A stretch of DNA of 64,000 nt from positions 434,001 through 498,000 of the forward strand of contig NZ_JAMLFW010000001.1 in NCBI RefSeq assembly GCF_024256385.1, in the 5' to 3' direction. Below, piece by piece: positions 43,669-52,670 of this stretch (position 1 is its first letter; each line of letters opens with the position of its first letter). The translations under genes were made by a program, and so were the position numbers. Origin of the DNA: Anatilimnocola floriformis (GTDB lineage: Bacteria; Planctomycetota; Planctomycetia; Pirellulales; Pirellulaceae). The notes under the pieces are model-generated. The model saw nothing but the letters and a program-made list of their open reading frames with translations. It was not told where the DNA came from and did not search any database.

Positions 43669-43986
43669 TTACAAATCGCCGGGCGAAATCGGCGCATCGC
43701 GCGAGATGACATCCGGCCCTTTGCCGGCCGTCTTCTCGTACGTTCCATCACCCGACTTCACATATTTGGTGAAACCCAGGCGGTCGAGCTTCTTGTCATC
43801 CTTCACCGATTTTCCCATCGCCGAATCGGACCACTTGCCGCCGATGGCCGGGGCCTGAAAGACACGCCGAATCGGCTGACCGGTCTCGGGGTGTTTCTTC
43901 AGCGGCTCTTCGGCCATGCTTTGAAAAATCTCGAACTGCTCGCCCGAGTCGTCGTCAGTGATGACTTCGTAAACGTAAATGGGCAT
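43669..43986 (-). CDS. FmdB-family-like protein that has lost its zinc cysteines
   Basis: 105 residues. The frame of the FmdB/CxxC_CxxC_SSSS family is plain: 'MPIYVYEV...GEQFEIFQSMAEEPLKKHPETGQPIRRVFQAPAIGGKW'. In the family the first part reads MPIYEYRCxxCG and the second CPxCG before PVRRV; here all four cysteines are absent (replaced by VITDDDSG and HPETG). The protein therefore cannot bind zinc in the usual way. The remaining part is charged and has no motif. It is the first gene before the DUF1444 gene. Confidence 0.75.
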   Translation of the reverse strand: MPIYVYEVITDDDSGEQFEIFQSMAEEPLKKHPETGQPIRRVFQAPAIGGKWSDSAMGKSVKDDKKLDRLGFTKYVKSGDGTYEKTAGKGPDVISRDAPISPGDL

Positions 43987-44190
43987 GGGGAACTGGGAGA
44001 CTTAGGATTTTGGGATGAGGGTTTCAACTCTCATTATATCCGCTGGCGGCTGTTGAAAAGCTCAGATTGCGCCAGCAGTGCTGGCGCAGCAGCGGTTGCT
44101 CTTCCGCAAAACTGAACTTCTGCGATCATCCCGGCCGAAATTGATCTATCTAGTCGTGCCGGAAGGATACTGGCCCAGGATGATACGGCG

Positions 44191-45228
44191 ATGAAGTTGC
44201 AGATTGGTTCACTGCTGTTGCTTGGATGCATGTCGCTCAGTTGCGTGGTGCTCGCTGGCTGCCAGAGTGCGCCGGTGACTGGTCGCAAGCAAATGCTGCT
44301 CATGCCCGAATCGCAGGAAGTGAGCATGGGGCTGACCGCGTTTAACGACGTGGCGGCCAAAGAGACGCCGTCGCAGAACGCGCAGTACAACGAACTGGTG
44401 CAGCGCGTCGGTCAACGGATCGCTGCCGTCGCCGGCAAGCCCGACTATCAATGGGAATTCAAAGTCATCGCCTCCCAAGAGCAGAACGCCTTCTGTCTCC
44501 CTGGCGGCAAGGTGGCTGTCTATGAAGGGATCATTCCGATCTGCGCCACCGAGGCCGGACTGGCCGTGGTGATGTCGCACGAAATCGGTCACGCAATTGC
44601 CCGCCACGGCGGCGAACGGATGAGCCAGAACATGGCCGTCGATGGCGCTAAGCAAGCCGTGTCGTGGGTCATGCAAAACCAGGAGCAGACTCGCAAAGAC
44701 ATCGTGATGCAGGCTTACGGCTTGGGTTCGCAGTACGGCGTGCTCTTGCCATACAGCCGCGCTCACGAATCGGAAGCCGATCACATCGGTTTGATGATGA
44801 TGGCCCGCGCGGGTTACGACCCGCGCGAAGCGCCCCGCTTCTGGCAACGCTTCGGCTCGCTCAAGCAGGGTGAAAAGACAATGGAGTTCATGTCGACACA
44901 TCCGAGCGACGCCCGCCGCGCTGCCGACCTGGCCACGCTCGTGCCCGAAGCCATGAAGCTGTACGAAAAAGCCCCAGAGATGTTCGCCCTCGGCGCCAAC
45001 ATCGACCCCGCGCCGCCGACGCCAGTCGCCGTCGCCAGCAAACCGGCCGACACAACAACGGCCGCGACACAACCCGCCACCACGCCGCCCGGCGAAGCTC
45101 CGGCAAGCACGCCCACGCCGGCTGCTGCCGCAGCGACGGTTGGTCCCGCGCCTGCCGCCGCAGCATCGCCGTTCAGCAATTGGAAACTGCCGATGATGCC
45201 CTCGATCTTCCCGAAGGCAGGGCAGTAA
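44191..45228 (+). CDS. M48-family lipoprotein metalloprotease
   Basis: 345 residues. Lipobox LAGC with Cys24, so it is a lipoprotein. The zinc site is intact: HEIGH at 130-134 and the third ligand region 'AHESEADHIG' near 191-200. The domain layout (YNELVQRVGQRIAAV, 'NAFCLPGGKVAVYEGI', 'MSTHPSDARRAADL') matches the LoiP/YcaL-type outer-membrane quality-control proteases. The C-terminal 90 residues are Pro/Ala/Thr-rich and probably a flexible tether. It should act in the periplasm on misfolded envelope proteins. Confidence 0.92.
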   Translation: MKLQIGSLLLLGCMSLSCVVLAGCQSAPVTGRKQMLLMPESQEVSMGLTAFNDVAAKETPSQNAQYNELVQRVGQRIAAVAGKPDYQWEFKVIASQEQNAFCLPGGKVAVYEGIIPICATEAGLAVVMSHEIGHAIARHGGERMSQNMAVDGAKQAVSWVMQNQEQTRKDIVMQAYGLGSQYGVLLPYSRAHESEADHIGLMMMARAGYDPREAPRFWQRFGSLKQGEKTMEFMSTHPSDARRAADLATLVPEAMKLYEKAPEMFALGANIDPAPPTPVAVASKPADTTTAATQPATTPPGEAPASTPTPAAAAATVGPAPAAAASPFSNWKLPMMPSIFPKAGQ

Positions 45229-45245
45229 TCCATTGTCGCCGCACG

Positions 45246-46049
45246 CTACTTCCGTCCGCGGATCATGAGCAGGATGGTGGCCGTGAGTTGGGCGATGATC
45301 AGCGCGAAGACGTTGTACTTGATCCACTGCACGCGCAAGTCATCCGGCCAGTTAGCGGCCAGCGCGCCTGCGATCAGCGGCGCGATCGTTGCCAGAACCG
45401 CAACGTTCACAGCAATCATCAGCCACCGCGGCCAACCCGGCACGCAGCGATAGATGGCCGAGGCAGGCAAGGCGGCGAACTGCAAAAAGCAGCACGCGAC
45501 GATTCCCAGGCCATTGCGCGTGATGGCAAACCAGAGGAGCAGCGGCACGGGCGCAACCAGGCTCCAGAGGAGCAAGTTTGCGCCGCGGCGTTGATCGTCG
45601 TCGAGCGATTTTTCGCCGACCGGATCGATCCGCAGCAACAGATCGAACAGCGGCGACGCCAGCCCCAACAGGATGCAAGATAAGAAGAGCCCGAGTGACA
45701 GTGGCGCGAGGGCGGGGGCCCAGGTGGGGTTTTCGCCAACGATCACTTTCAGCAATCGCAACAGCAGAAACGCAATCAGCATGATGGCGGTTTGCACCGC
45801 GGGCGAAAGACGGGCCAGCCAGAAGGTCGTGGTGAGCAACCGCCGATAGAGCGGACTGCGGGCCTTGAGCGCTTCGACAATTCCCGAACGGGCCCGAGCA
45901 TAATCGGGCCGCAGTCGCAGCGCCCGGCGAAAGTGCTGCACGGCCTGCTGCGGCTCGCCGAGTTCCAAGGCGCGCCACCCCAGATTGGTCAGGGCGACGG
46001 CAGATTCCGTCGCCGGAGGACGCCTGGTGAGCGGTTCCACTGAAGTCAT
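45246..46049 (-). CDS. Membrane protein with an N-terminal TPR
   Basis: About 267 residues from the ATG complementary to 46047-46049; an upstream start at 46085 adds 12 residues. A single TPR unit (ALTNLGWRALELGEPQQAVQHFRRALRLRPDYARA) comes first, followed by five predicted membrane helices, among them 'AIMLIAFLLLRLLKVIV', 'LGLFLSCILLGLASPLFDLLL', 'LLLWSLVAPVPLLLWFAI', 'WLMIAVNVAVLATIAPLIAGAL' and 'YNVFALIIAQLTATILLMI'. The multi-helix part resembles YIP1-like proteins loosely. Function unknown. Convergent with the M48 gene. Confidence 0.75.
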   Translation of the reverse strand: MTSVEPLTRRPPATESAVALTNLGWRALELGEPQQAVQHFRRALRLRPDYARARSGIVEALKARSPLYRRLLTTTFWLARLSPAVQTAIMLIAFLLLRLLKVIVGENPTWAPALAPLSLGLFLSCILLGLASPLFDLLLRIDPVGEKSLDDDQRRGANLLLWSLVAPVPLLLWFAITRNGLGIVACCFLQFAALPASAIYRCVPGWPRWLMIAVNVAVLATIAPLIAGALAANWPDDLRVQWIKYNVFALIIAQLTATILLMIRGRK

Positions 46050-46254
46050 GCCGGCGCTTGCTTTCTGGGGTAGCCGCAATCGCACTACAAAGGCAACACA
46101 AGTTCAACTGAAGCACCGAGTTTGGCCGGCGCGGAACTGAGTGTCAAGGAATGCGCTGGGGAGTATTCATCATATTGGATATTGGCGAAACCCTGTTCGT
46201 ACTTCGCCGGGTAGAATATTCACCAATCTCAAGGCTTTCTGGAATGGCGTGTCT

Positions 46255-47280
46255 ATGAAGAGTTCGACTAGTCTCACGCTCGGCCTGTTGATCTGCCTCA
46301 TCGTTGGCTTGACCACAACCAGGGCAGCCGACCCCGTGCTGGCTAACTATGTCCCTGCCGACGGCGAAAATCATGTCGGCTTTCGTAAGACATCGATCAG
46401 TTATGAGGCAGCCGATAAGTCGCAGCGCACCCGTTCAGTACTGATCTGGTATCCCACCAGCACTGTCGCGGCGCAACACAACTATCGCGGCCAGATCGGT
46501 TTTGTCGCCGCGGACAGTCCGGTCAGCGACGGAGTGCATCCGGTAATCTTGTTTTCGCACGGCTTCCTGGGCATGCCCGATCAATCGATCTTTCTCACCG
46601 AAGGGCTCGCGCGTCGCGGCTACATTGTCGCTGCCATCGGCCACGCCGATGGCTTGCTGGCCAAACGCGAGAAGCCGATCCCCGCGCCGAATTTTGGTGA
46701 TGCCAAGAGTTGGACAGAAGACAAGTTCCGCGACCGCCGCGAAGATGTAGTCGCGCTGCTCGATTACTTGCAGAAGGAAAGTCAGCAAGCCGGTTCGGCC
46801 TGGAACCAGCACGTCGACAAAACGGCCATCGGTATCGCGGGTCATTCACTGGGTGGTTACACCGCGCTTGGTTTGATTGGCGGTTGGGAGAAAGCGAAGG
46901 ACAAGCGAATCAAAGCCGCGCTCGCCCTTTCGCCGTTTGCCGCCCCTTATCTCACGCAAGGCAACCTGGCCGATGTGAGAACGCCCGTGATGTTTCAGGG
47001 CGGCACACTCGACTGGGGCATCACGCCGTTGGTCCCCGGTGTTTATCAGAAACTTACCGGCCCGAAGTACAACCTGGTCCTCAAGAACGAAACGCACTTC
47101 GGCTGGACCAATCTGATCGCGCTCGGCAAAACGACGACCGATGCCGTGAGCAGTGGCAACGCCCAACTCATGCTCGATTACAGCGTTGCCTTCTTCGATC
47201 GCCATGTCCGCGGTCAGCCGAACGAAAAGCTGCTCGACGAGAAGAATGCCAAGCTCAGCAGCTATGAGTTTGCGAAATAA
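46255..47280 (+). CDS. Exported alpha/beta-hydrolase (chlorophyllase / PAF-acetylhydrolase-like)
   Basis: 341 residues from the ATG at 46255, giving a signal peptide (MKSSTSLTLGLLICLIVGLTTTRAA). The oxyanion-side motif HPVILFSHGFLGMP, the nucleophile elbow 'GIAGHSLGGYTALG' (Ser near 198) and a likely catalytic His in 'KNETHFGWTN' are all present; the acid is probably in 'QGGTLDWGITP'. The layout is that of secreted esterases of the chlorophyllase/PAF-AH group. The substrate is unknown. Confidence 0.88.
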   Translation: MKSSTSLTLGLLICLIVGLTTTRAADPVLANYVPADGENHVGFRKTSISYEAADKSQRTRSVLIWYPTSTVAAQHNYRGQIGFVAADSPVSDGVHPVILFSHGFLGMPDQSIFLTEGLARRGYIVAAIGHADGLLAKREKPIPAPNFGDAKSWTEDKFRDRREDVVALLDYLQKESQQAGSAWNQHVDKTAIGIAGHSLGGYTALGLIGGWEKAKDKRIKAALALSPFAAPYLTQGNLADVRTPVMFQGGTLDWGITPLVPGVYQKLTGPKYNLVLKNETHFGWTNLIALGKTTTDAVSSGNAQLMLDYSVAFFDRHVRGQPNEKLLDEKNAKLSSYEFAK

Positions 47281-47306
47281 ACCAACCGCGGCTGCGCTGC
47301 GGCTTC

Positions 47307-47334
47307 GCCTCTCCTCGCTGGACCGAGGAGAGGC
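47307..47334. terminator. Hairpin between convergent hydrolase and adhesin genes
   Basis: GCCTCTCCTCG-CTGGAC-CGAGGAGAGGC is a perfect 11-bp stem 26 bases after the hydrolase stop and 20 bases before the adhesin stop. TGTTT follows on the plus strand. Likely a terminator acting in both directions. Confidence 0.6.
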
Positions 47335-47354
47335 TGTTTGGCGAGATGCGTTCC

Positions 47355-50300
47355 TTAGAACGTTTCATCACCTGGCGGAGTGAAGTCGACCAGGATGTCG
47401 GTGCCGAGGACGAGGCTGAAGTCATCGTCGCCAGCGCCGCCGCCGAGCGTGTCGATGTCGGTTCCTTGCGTGATCGCACCGAGGCCGGTACGGTTCGAGC
47501 CGCTGCCGCCCCAAGTGCTCAGCAAGGCGATAAGAGCCGTGTCGTTGGCATCGTTCACCGTGCTGCTCAGTTCGTTCGAAACCGAGCCGGCAACGAGCAG
47601 ATCATTGCCATCGCTGCCGCTGAGATTGTCAGCGCCAGCGCCGCCGAAGATCACGTCGTTGCCGCTGTCGCCATACAGGGCGTCGGCGTTGCCGCCGCCA
47701 CTGATCAGGTCATTGCCAGCGCCGCCACCGATCACATCGTTGCCGTTGCCGCCGTACAGGCGATCGTCGCCGTCGTTTCCTTGCAGCGTGTCGTTGCCTT
47801 CACCGCCATAGGCGTAGTCATTTCCGCCGCCGGCGCTGATCAGGTCGTCGCCGCCGCCACCGTAGAAGATGTCGTTGCCACCCAGGCCGCTGAGCGTGTC
47901 GTTGCCGCCGACCACTAGGTCCTGCTCACCGACGTTATCGCCCCAGATGATGTTGTCGCCAATCGAGCCGTTGATGCGGTCGTTCCCCGCTCCACCAACC
48001 AGCAGGTCGTTCCCCGCAGCGCCGCTGATATAGTCGTCGCCACCCTGACCGAGAATTTCGACAGGCAACGTCATGTTCGAGGCATTGATCGTGTCGTTGC
48101 CGTCGCCCGCATGGACAATCACCTTGCCCGTCGGCTGCAACGGCGGCGTGACCATCGAACCGATCCGCACGCGCACGTCGTTCGCACCAGGACCGCGCGA
48201 TAGCGTGATTGGATCCGAGCCGTTGGTAGCGAGTGCATAAACGTCGCCGAGGTTAATGTTTGGAATGTTCGGCACGCCGCTGATATCGATATCTTCGATG
48301 CACAGCCACGACACCGGCGCCCGGCCGCTGACCGCCAGCGAGCCATTCGCGGTTGCGCTCACCACCAACGGCGGCGCGATCGAGGCGAGATTGAGATTGA
48401 GTACGTCGCCGATCGTCGGCGACACCGGGCTGCCAGCCGAGACATTCACCGCGGTGTTTTCATCGGGAGCAACCGTGATGCTGTCGGAAACATCGGCAGC
48501 CGTTTGGAACGTGAAGATATTGACGGTTCCAATCGAACCAGCCGTGAAGGCCACGCTGTTCAGCTTGTTGGTGCTAAAAGTGCCGCCAGCCCCCACGCCG
48601 TTGAAGTTCACCGTGTCGGCGCCGTCGGTCGTGGTGAGGTTGATCGTCCCCACCGTTCCGGCGATGCTGTTGCCCGTGCCGCCGCCAATGTCGAACAGGT
48701 TGAGCACGCCAACACCAGCGCCGCCTGGCACGCTGAGCGCGCCACCGCTGATGCTGAACTCACGCAACGTGACACCCATCAGAGCGCCAGTCGTCGAGAC
48801 ATTGCCTTGAATGATCGATACGCCGGTTCCGGCGCCATCGATGGTCAAGCTGCGCGGAATCGTGACGTTCTCAACCACGGTGCCGGCATTGGCGATGATC
48901 GTGCCGCCGGCTTGCAGCACCGCGATGGCGGGCGTGTAAGCGGGAAACGCATCGAAGCCCACCGAAGTGGCCGGGCCAGCGCCATCGGGATCAACGCCAT
49001 AGGTCGTGTAGGTCGGATCGACGTACACGCCCGTCCGCGCCGGATTGAGCGTGACTGCATAATCTTCGACTTCGCCATCGAGGGCGAGGCCCGTCGAACC
49101 AGTGCCACTCACCGAGGTCAAACGGAAGCGAGCATAGGTCGTCGTTGCAGCACCCACGGCAGCCGCAGCGGGAACCGGCACATTGATGCTGTTCGCGCCG
49201 GTAATGACGGCTTGGTTGATGACAACTTGTTCGCCCGCATCGCCGAAGTCGCCGTCGTGATTCCAGTCGATCCAAGCATTGAGGAAGCCCGAACCGCCGG
49301 TCACATTCGCCACAATCGTCGTCGTGCCATTGGCCACGATCGGCGAAATCGTCACGCCGTCTTCATCAGCGCCATCGCCGATCGCGCCAACGCTTGGCGC
49401 GCCGTCGGTTTCCCCGTCGACGGTCGCGCCCAAGCGCAGCGCAGTAGAAACAGCATGCCGCGGCCCATTGCTGGCCAGCAGCGTTCCATAGGAATCGGGA
49501 GCATCGCCAAAGTCAGGCTGGCTGGCGAGCGACAGTTGAATGTTATCGATGAACGTGGTTTCATCGCCGGGCTGATCGGCCGAATCGAACGTCATGACGT
49601 ACGAATCCTTAGTCGCGACGAACGTAGTCGACTTGGCGACCCAGGCCTGATTCGTGCCGCCGGCATTCGACCAGGTTTCGGTGTAGATCGGCGAGCCGTC
49701 GAGCAGCACCGAGTAGGTATCGGAGGTGTTCGCATCCGTCGTGCGCCGCGCTGCCATGAAGTTCAGCGAATAGGTGTTACCTGGCACGAAGCCAGAAACC
49801 GTTTGGCTGAAGCTGGCCGCATGTTGCAGGATGGCGAATTGCTGGCCATCGAAGGCAGCGATCGCGCCATTTTGGAAGGCGCTCACATTGCGCGAGATGC
49901 CGCCGCCGACCGAGAAGGTCCACGGCGAACCGCTGAGCGTTCCCGTGCCCGTGCCATTGGCTTGCTTGAAGGCGTTGCCAGGATTGACCGGAGTTTCGAA
50001 GCTGCCGTCATACAGCGTGGCCGTCGTCGCATTCGGTACGGCGCGAATCACGATGCGGTCGAGCAGCACAGTGTTGTCGCCTGTCGAGTCGCCGGCTTGC
50101 AGCGGATCGTTGTTGCCCAGTTCCAGCAACATCGTTGCAGACGTCGCCACGAACGGCTTGCTGACCACGCGAATAAACTGTTGTGGGGTCGAACGCAGGT
50201 CATGCTCGGCAACCACAATTTGTCCACCGACGCGAGCATACGGGCGAGCAATCACAGCGCCGCTGCCGCGTTCGGCTTCGTAGTAATCCAGCACATAGGT

Positions 50301-51149
50301 CTGACCAACGGCGAACCCGCTGACATTCTGGCTGATATTCACGCTGGCCGTGCCGGTGAAGTTTTGCAGCAGCGCAGTGGCAGTGCCGTCGAGCGGAGTC
50401 TTGCCGTTGAGAAACACCCCGTTGTTGTCGTTCGACGGTGTGATGCCCGTTCGGGCGAGATTCGACGAGTTCCAGCCAGTGATCGGGCCGTAGCCAGGAT
50501 ATGGATTGTCCGACCGATCTTCCGGCGGCGACTCGAACGAGAAGTTCGCAACCGGCACGACTTCATTGATTTGAATATTGTCGATCAGCAACGTGTTGTC
50601 GCCGGTGGTGCTGCCGGCCTGCAGCAGATCATCGTTGCCGATCACGATCGGCATGGTGGTGCTGGTCGCCACGAAGGTCGTCTTCAATGTCACGAAGTTG
50701 GCGACGCGAGTTTGGTCGAACTCGGGGATCGCGATATTGCCATTGACTCGCACGTACGGCCGAGCGATGACGGCGCCCGAACCACGCTCATTGATTTGCA
50801 GTGTCAGCTCGTAGGTTCGGCCGACATCGAAGCCGCTCACATTTTGCGAGATCGAATTGCCGCCACCTTGAATAAAGGCGACGCGCGAGCCAGCGGGCGC
50901 TGCCAGGCCATTCAGGAACGGCGCGCTATTATCGGCAGCCGGATTAATGCCATGCCCCGAGCCATTCAGCGTCCAACCCGCAATCGTTCCTTGGTACCCC
51001 GGAAAGCCGGCCGGAATCGGCGGCAGTTCGAAGCTGGGATTGGCCACCAACGGCGCCATCAGGTCACGCGTTTCAAGACCTTCCAAAAACATCTGACGAT
51101 TCTTGCGAGCTTGCATTCGCGTGGCGGCGCGGCGGGCGGACTTGGTCAT
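47355..51149 (-). CDS. Modular RTX-type surface protein (adhesin-like)
   Basis: 1264 residues from the ATG complementary to 51147-51149 (MTKSARRAATRMQARKNRQM), which places the planctomycete export leader 'LEGLETRDLMA' near residue 25. Three DUF642-like modules of about 160 residues start at 'NPSFELPPI', 'NFSFESPPE' and 'DGSFETPVN'. A GEVED domain follows ('DFGDAPDSYGTL', 'DWNHDGDFGDAGEQ', 'DGEVEDYAVTL'), then beta-helix-like text, and about ten GGxGNDxLxG RTX nonapeptides that bind calcium. Probably a secreted or surface adhesin. No type I secretion genes are in the window. Confidence 0.87.
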   Translation of the reverse strand: MTKSARRAATRMQARKNRQMFLEGLETRDLMAPLVANPSFELPPIPAGFPGYQGTIAGWTLNGSGHGINPAADNSAPFLNGLAAPAGSRVAFIQGGGNSISQNVSGFDVGRTYELTLQINERGSGAVIARPYVRVNGNIAIPEFDQTRVANFVTLKTTFVATSTTMPIVIGNDDLLQAGSTTGDNTLLIDNIQINEVVPVANFSFESPPEDRSDNPYPGYGPITGWNSSNLARTGITPSNDNNGVFLNGKTPLDGTATALLQNFTGTASVNISQNVSGFAVGQTYVLDYYEAERGSGAVIARPYARVGGQIVVAEHDLRSTPQQFIRVVSKPFVATSATMLLELGNNDPLQAGDSTGDNTVLLDRIVIRAVPNATTATLYDGSFETPVNPGNAFKQANGTGTGTLSGSPWTFSVGGGISRNVSAFQNGAIAAFDGQQFAILQHAASFSQTVSGFVPGNTYSLNFMAARRTTDANTSDTYSVLLDGSPIYTETWSNAGGTNQAWVAKSTTFVATKDSYVMTFDSADQPGDETTFIDNIQLSLASQPDFGDAPDSYGTLLASNGPRHAVSTALRLGATVDGETDGAPSVGAIGDGADEDGVTISPIVANGTTTIVANVTGGSGFLNAWIDWNHDGDFGDAGEQVVINQAVITGANSINVPVPAAAAVGAATTTYARFRLTSVSGTGSTGLALDGEVEDYAVTLNPARTGVYVDPTYTTYGVDPDGAGPATSVGFDAFPAYTPAIAVLQAGGTIIANAGTVVENVTIPRSLTIDGAGTGVSIIQGNVSTTGALMGVTLREFSISGGALSVPGGAGVGVLNLFDIGGGTGNSIAGTVGTINLTTTDGADTVNFNGVGAGGTFSTNKLNSVAFTAGSIGTVNIFTFQTAADVSDSITVAPDENTAVNVSAGSPVSPTIGDVLNLNLASIAPPLVVSATANGSLAVSGRAPVSWLCIEDIDISGVPNIPNINLGDVYALATNGSDPITLSRGPGANDVRVRIGSMVTPPLQPTGKVIVHAGDGNDTINASNMTLPVEILGQGGDDYISGAAGNDLLVGGAGNDRINGSIGDNIIWGDNVGEQDLVVGGNDTLSGLGGNDIFYGGGGDDLISAGGGNDYAYGGEGNDTLQGNDGDDRLYGGNGNDVIGGGAGNDLISGGGNADALYGDSGNDVIFGGAGADNLSGSDGNDLLVAGSVSNELSSTVNDANDTALIALLSTWGGSGSNRTGLGAITQGTDIDTLGGGAGDDDFSLVLGTDILVDFTPPGDETF

Positions 51150-51494
51150 GGATGGTTTCTCACTAGAGGCATTTAGGGATTGCAACCCGCTGCCGTGCGG
51201 GCCGGCGCATGCGTCATCGCTGCGACCAAATCCAATGCTAGAAGCGGCCCATTCGATTCCGCGCTCGCTTTCCAACTCCCCCGACTGGATTGAACAAAAT
51301 GCCAAGAGAATTTTGTGCCGTTCAGCCGCTGAATCAGATCGTTTCGCGACGATGCTGCAGCGCAAAAAATTGTTCAGCCCGCTGAATGCTCGTTCAGCCA
51401 GCCGAACAGATTGGCCTTGCTGGCGCTGAAATATTCGGGTATTTACCGCAGCCGTTGACCGAATTATGGGATCACGTTGCGCGCAGGGTGACAC
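51150..51494. other. Divergent intergenic region
   Basis: 345 bases between the adhesin gene (minus) and the small exported protein gene (plus). Several GTTCAGCC/GGCTGAAC-like words (51372-51413) repeat loosely, but no clear promoter, operator or gene was seen. Confidence 0.4.
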
Positions 51495-51815
51495 ATGCAC
51501 CGCAGAAACTGGTTAGCACAATTTTTCGGCGCAATTGCCGCCGTCGGCTGCGTCGTTGGGGTGGCCGAGACGCACGCGCAAGAGCAACAGCAGATCACGC
51601 TGCACGACCGACTGCGGGCTGGCTTGAAATGCCGCCGGCCTGAAGAGTTTGAGTTCGTAGCGCACGTTGCCGAACTCGTCGAAAACAATACGCTTAGCCC
51701 CGAACTGGTCCTCAGCACCTATCGCTGGGCCGTGAAGCAACGCCCTAATTTTCCGTTTTTCTACTTTCAATATGCGCTCAAGCAACGCGCCGCCGCCCTG
51801 GGCGTGGATCTGTAA
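51495..51815 (+). CDS. Small exported protein of unknown function
   Basis: 106 residues with a signal peptide (MHRRNWLAQFFGAIAAVGCVVGVAETHAQE). The mature part is helical: 'ITLHDRLRAGLKCRRPEEFEFVAHVAELVENNTLSPELVLSTYRWAVKQRPNFPFFYFQYALKQRA' (given as two helices joined by a Pro-rich turn). It is followed by the HisN-type gene 18 bases later, perhaps in one operon. No family recognised. Confidence 0.7.
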   Translation: MHRRNWLAQFFGAIAAVGCVVGVAETHAQEQQQITLHDRLRAGLKCRRPEEFEFVAHVAELVENNTLSPELVLSTYRWAVKQRPNFPFFYFQYALKQRAAALGVDL

Positions 51816-51833
51816 TCGCGGTACGCTGGCGGC

Positions 51834-52670
51834 ATGAGTAATTCAGCTAATTCGCCGTCCGACACACCGTCTGCAGATGAACTTGCCGATAAGCTCGCCG
51901 CCGCCGTTACCTGGGCGCGCGAAGCCGGCCAACTCACGCTCGGCTACTTTCAGCAAGCCAATTACGAAGTCGAGCGCAAAGGCGATTCGTCGCCGGTCAC
52001 CATCGCCGACCGCAGCGCCGAGATTCTGATTCGCGACCGCATCGGCAAGTACTTCCCGAATGACGGCATCATCGGCGAAGAGTTCGGCACGACCGAAGGA
52101 ACCACCGGCTGGCGATGGATTCTCGATCCGATCGACGGCACGAAGTCGTTCATCAGCGGTGTGCCCATGTATGGCACGATGATTGGCCTCGAACGCGCAG
52201 GCCGCAGTTGGGTCGGTGTCGTTTATATCCCTGGTCTCGACGAAGGTGTGTACGCGGCCCACGGCGGCGGTTGCTTTCATTTCCGCGGCAACAGCCAGCC
52301 GACGCAGGTCCATGTCTCGAAGCGGGCCAAGCTCGACACCGGTTGCTTCGTTACTTCGCAGGTCGACACTTTCCGCAAACGGAACGCCTGGGAAGCCTTT
52401 GAAAAACTGCAAGCCGCGTCGTACATCACCCGCACCTGGGGCGATTGCTACGGCTATCTGCTTGTTGCCACTGGCCGAGCCGAAATCATGGTCGATCCCA
52501 TGCTGAATGTCTGGGACGCCGCTGCCGTGCAGCCCATCATCGAAGAAGCCGGCGGCACGTTCACCGACTGGCAAGGCAATCCCACCATCACCGCCGGCGA
52601 AGCCATCGCCACCAACGGCCTGGTGCTCGAAGAAGTGCTCGCCATCACACGCCCGATGCCGCGTCTCTAG
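51834..52670 (+). CDS. hisN: Inositol-monophosphatase-family phosphatase, histidinol-phosphatase type
   Basis: 278 residues. Metal-site motifs: 'GEEFG' (81-85), 'WILDPIDGTKSFISGVP' with DPIDGT at 98-103, and 'WGDCYGYLLVATGRAEIMVDPMLNVWDAAA' near 198-227, in which the W-D-A pattern completes the site. The GTKSF-I-GVP-YGT-I segment and WGDCYGY are typical of HisN, which makes histidinol from histidinol phosphate, rather than of inositol or CysQ phosphatases. It has no other his genes around it, so the substrate is likely but not certain. Confidence 0.85.
   Translation: MSNSANSPSDTPSADELADKLAAAVTWAREAGQLTLGYFQQANYEVERKGDSSPVTIADRSAEILIRDRIGKYFPNDGIIGEEFGTTEGTTGWRWILDPIDGTKSFISGVPMYGTMIGLERAGRSWVGVVYIPGLDEGVYAAHGGGCFHFRGNSQPTQVHVSKRAKLDTGCFVTSQVDTFRKRNAWEAFEKLQAASYITRTWGDCYGYLLVATGRAEIMVDPMLNVWDAAAVQPIIEEAGGTFTDWQGNPTITAGEAIATNGLVLEEVLAITRPMPRL

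Noticed and set aside
47593-48060. Short GC-rich repeats that could suggest a CRISPR-like array
   Set aside because: They encode RTX nonapeptides in frame on the minus strand, with no constant spacer length.
51372-51413. Repeated GTTCAGCC words upstream of the adhesin gene
   Set aside because: Copies are too short and irregular to support an operator or repeat element.
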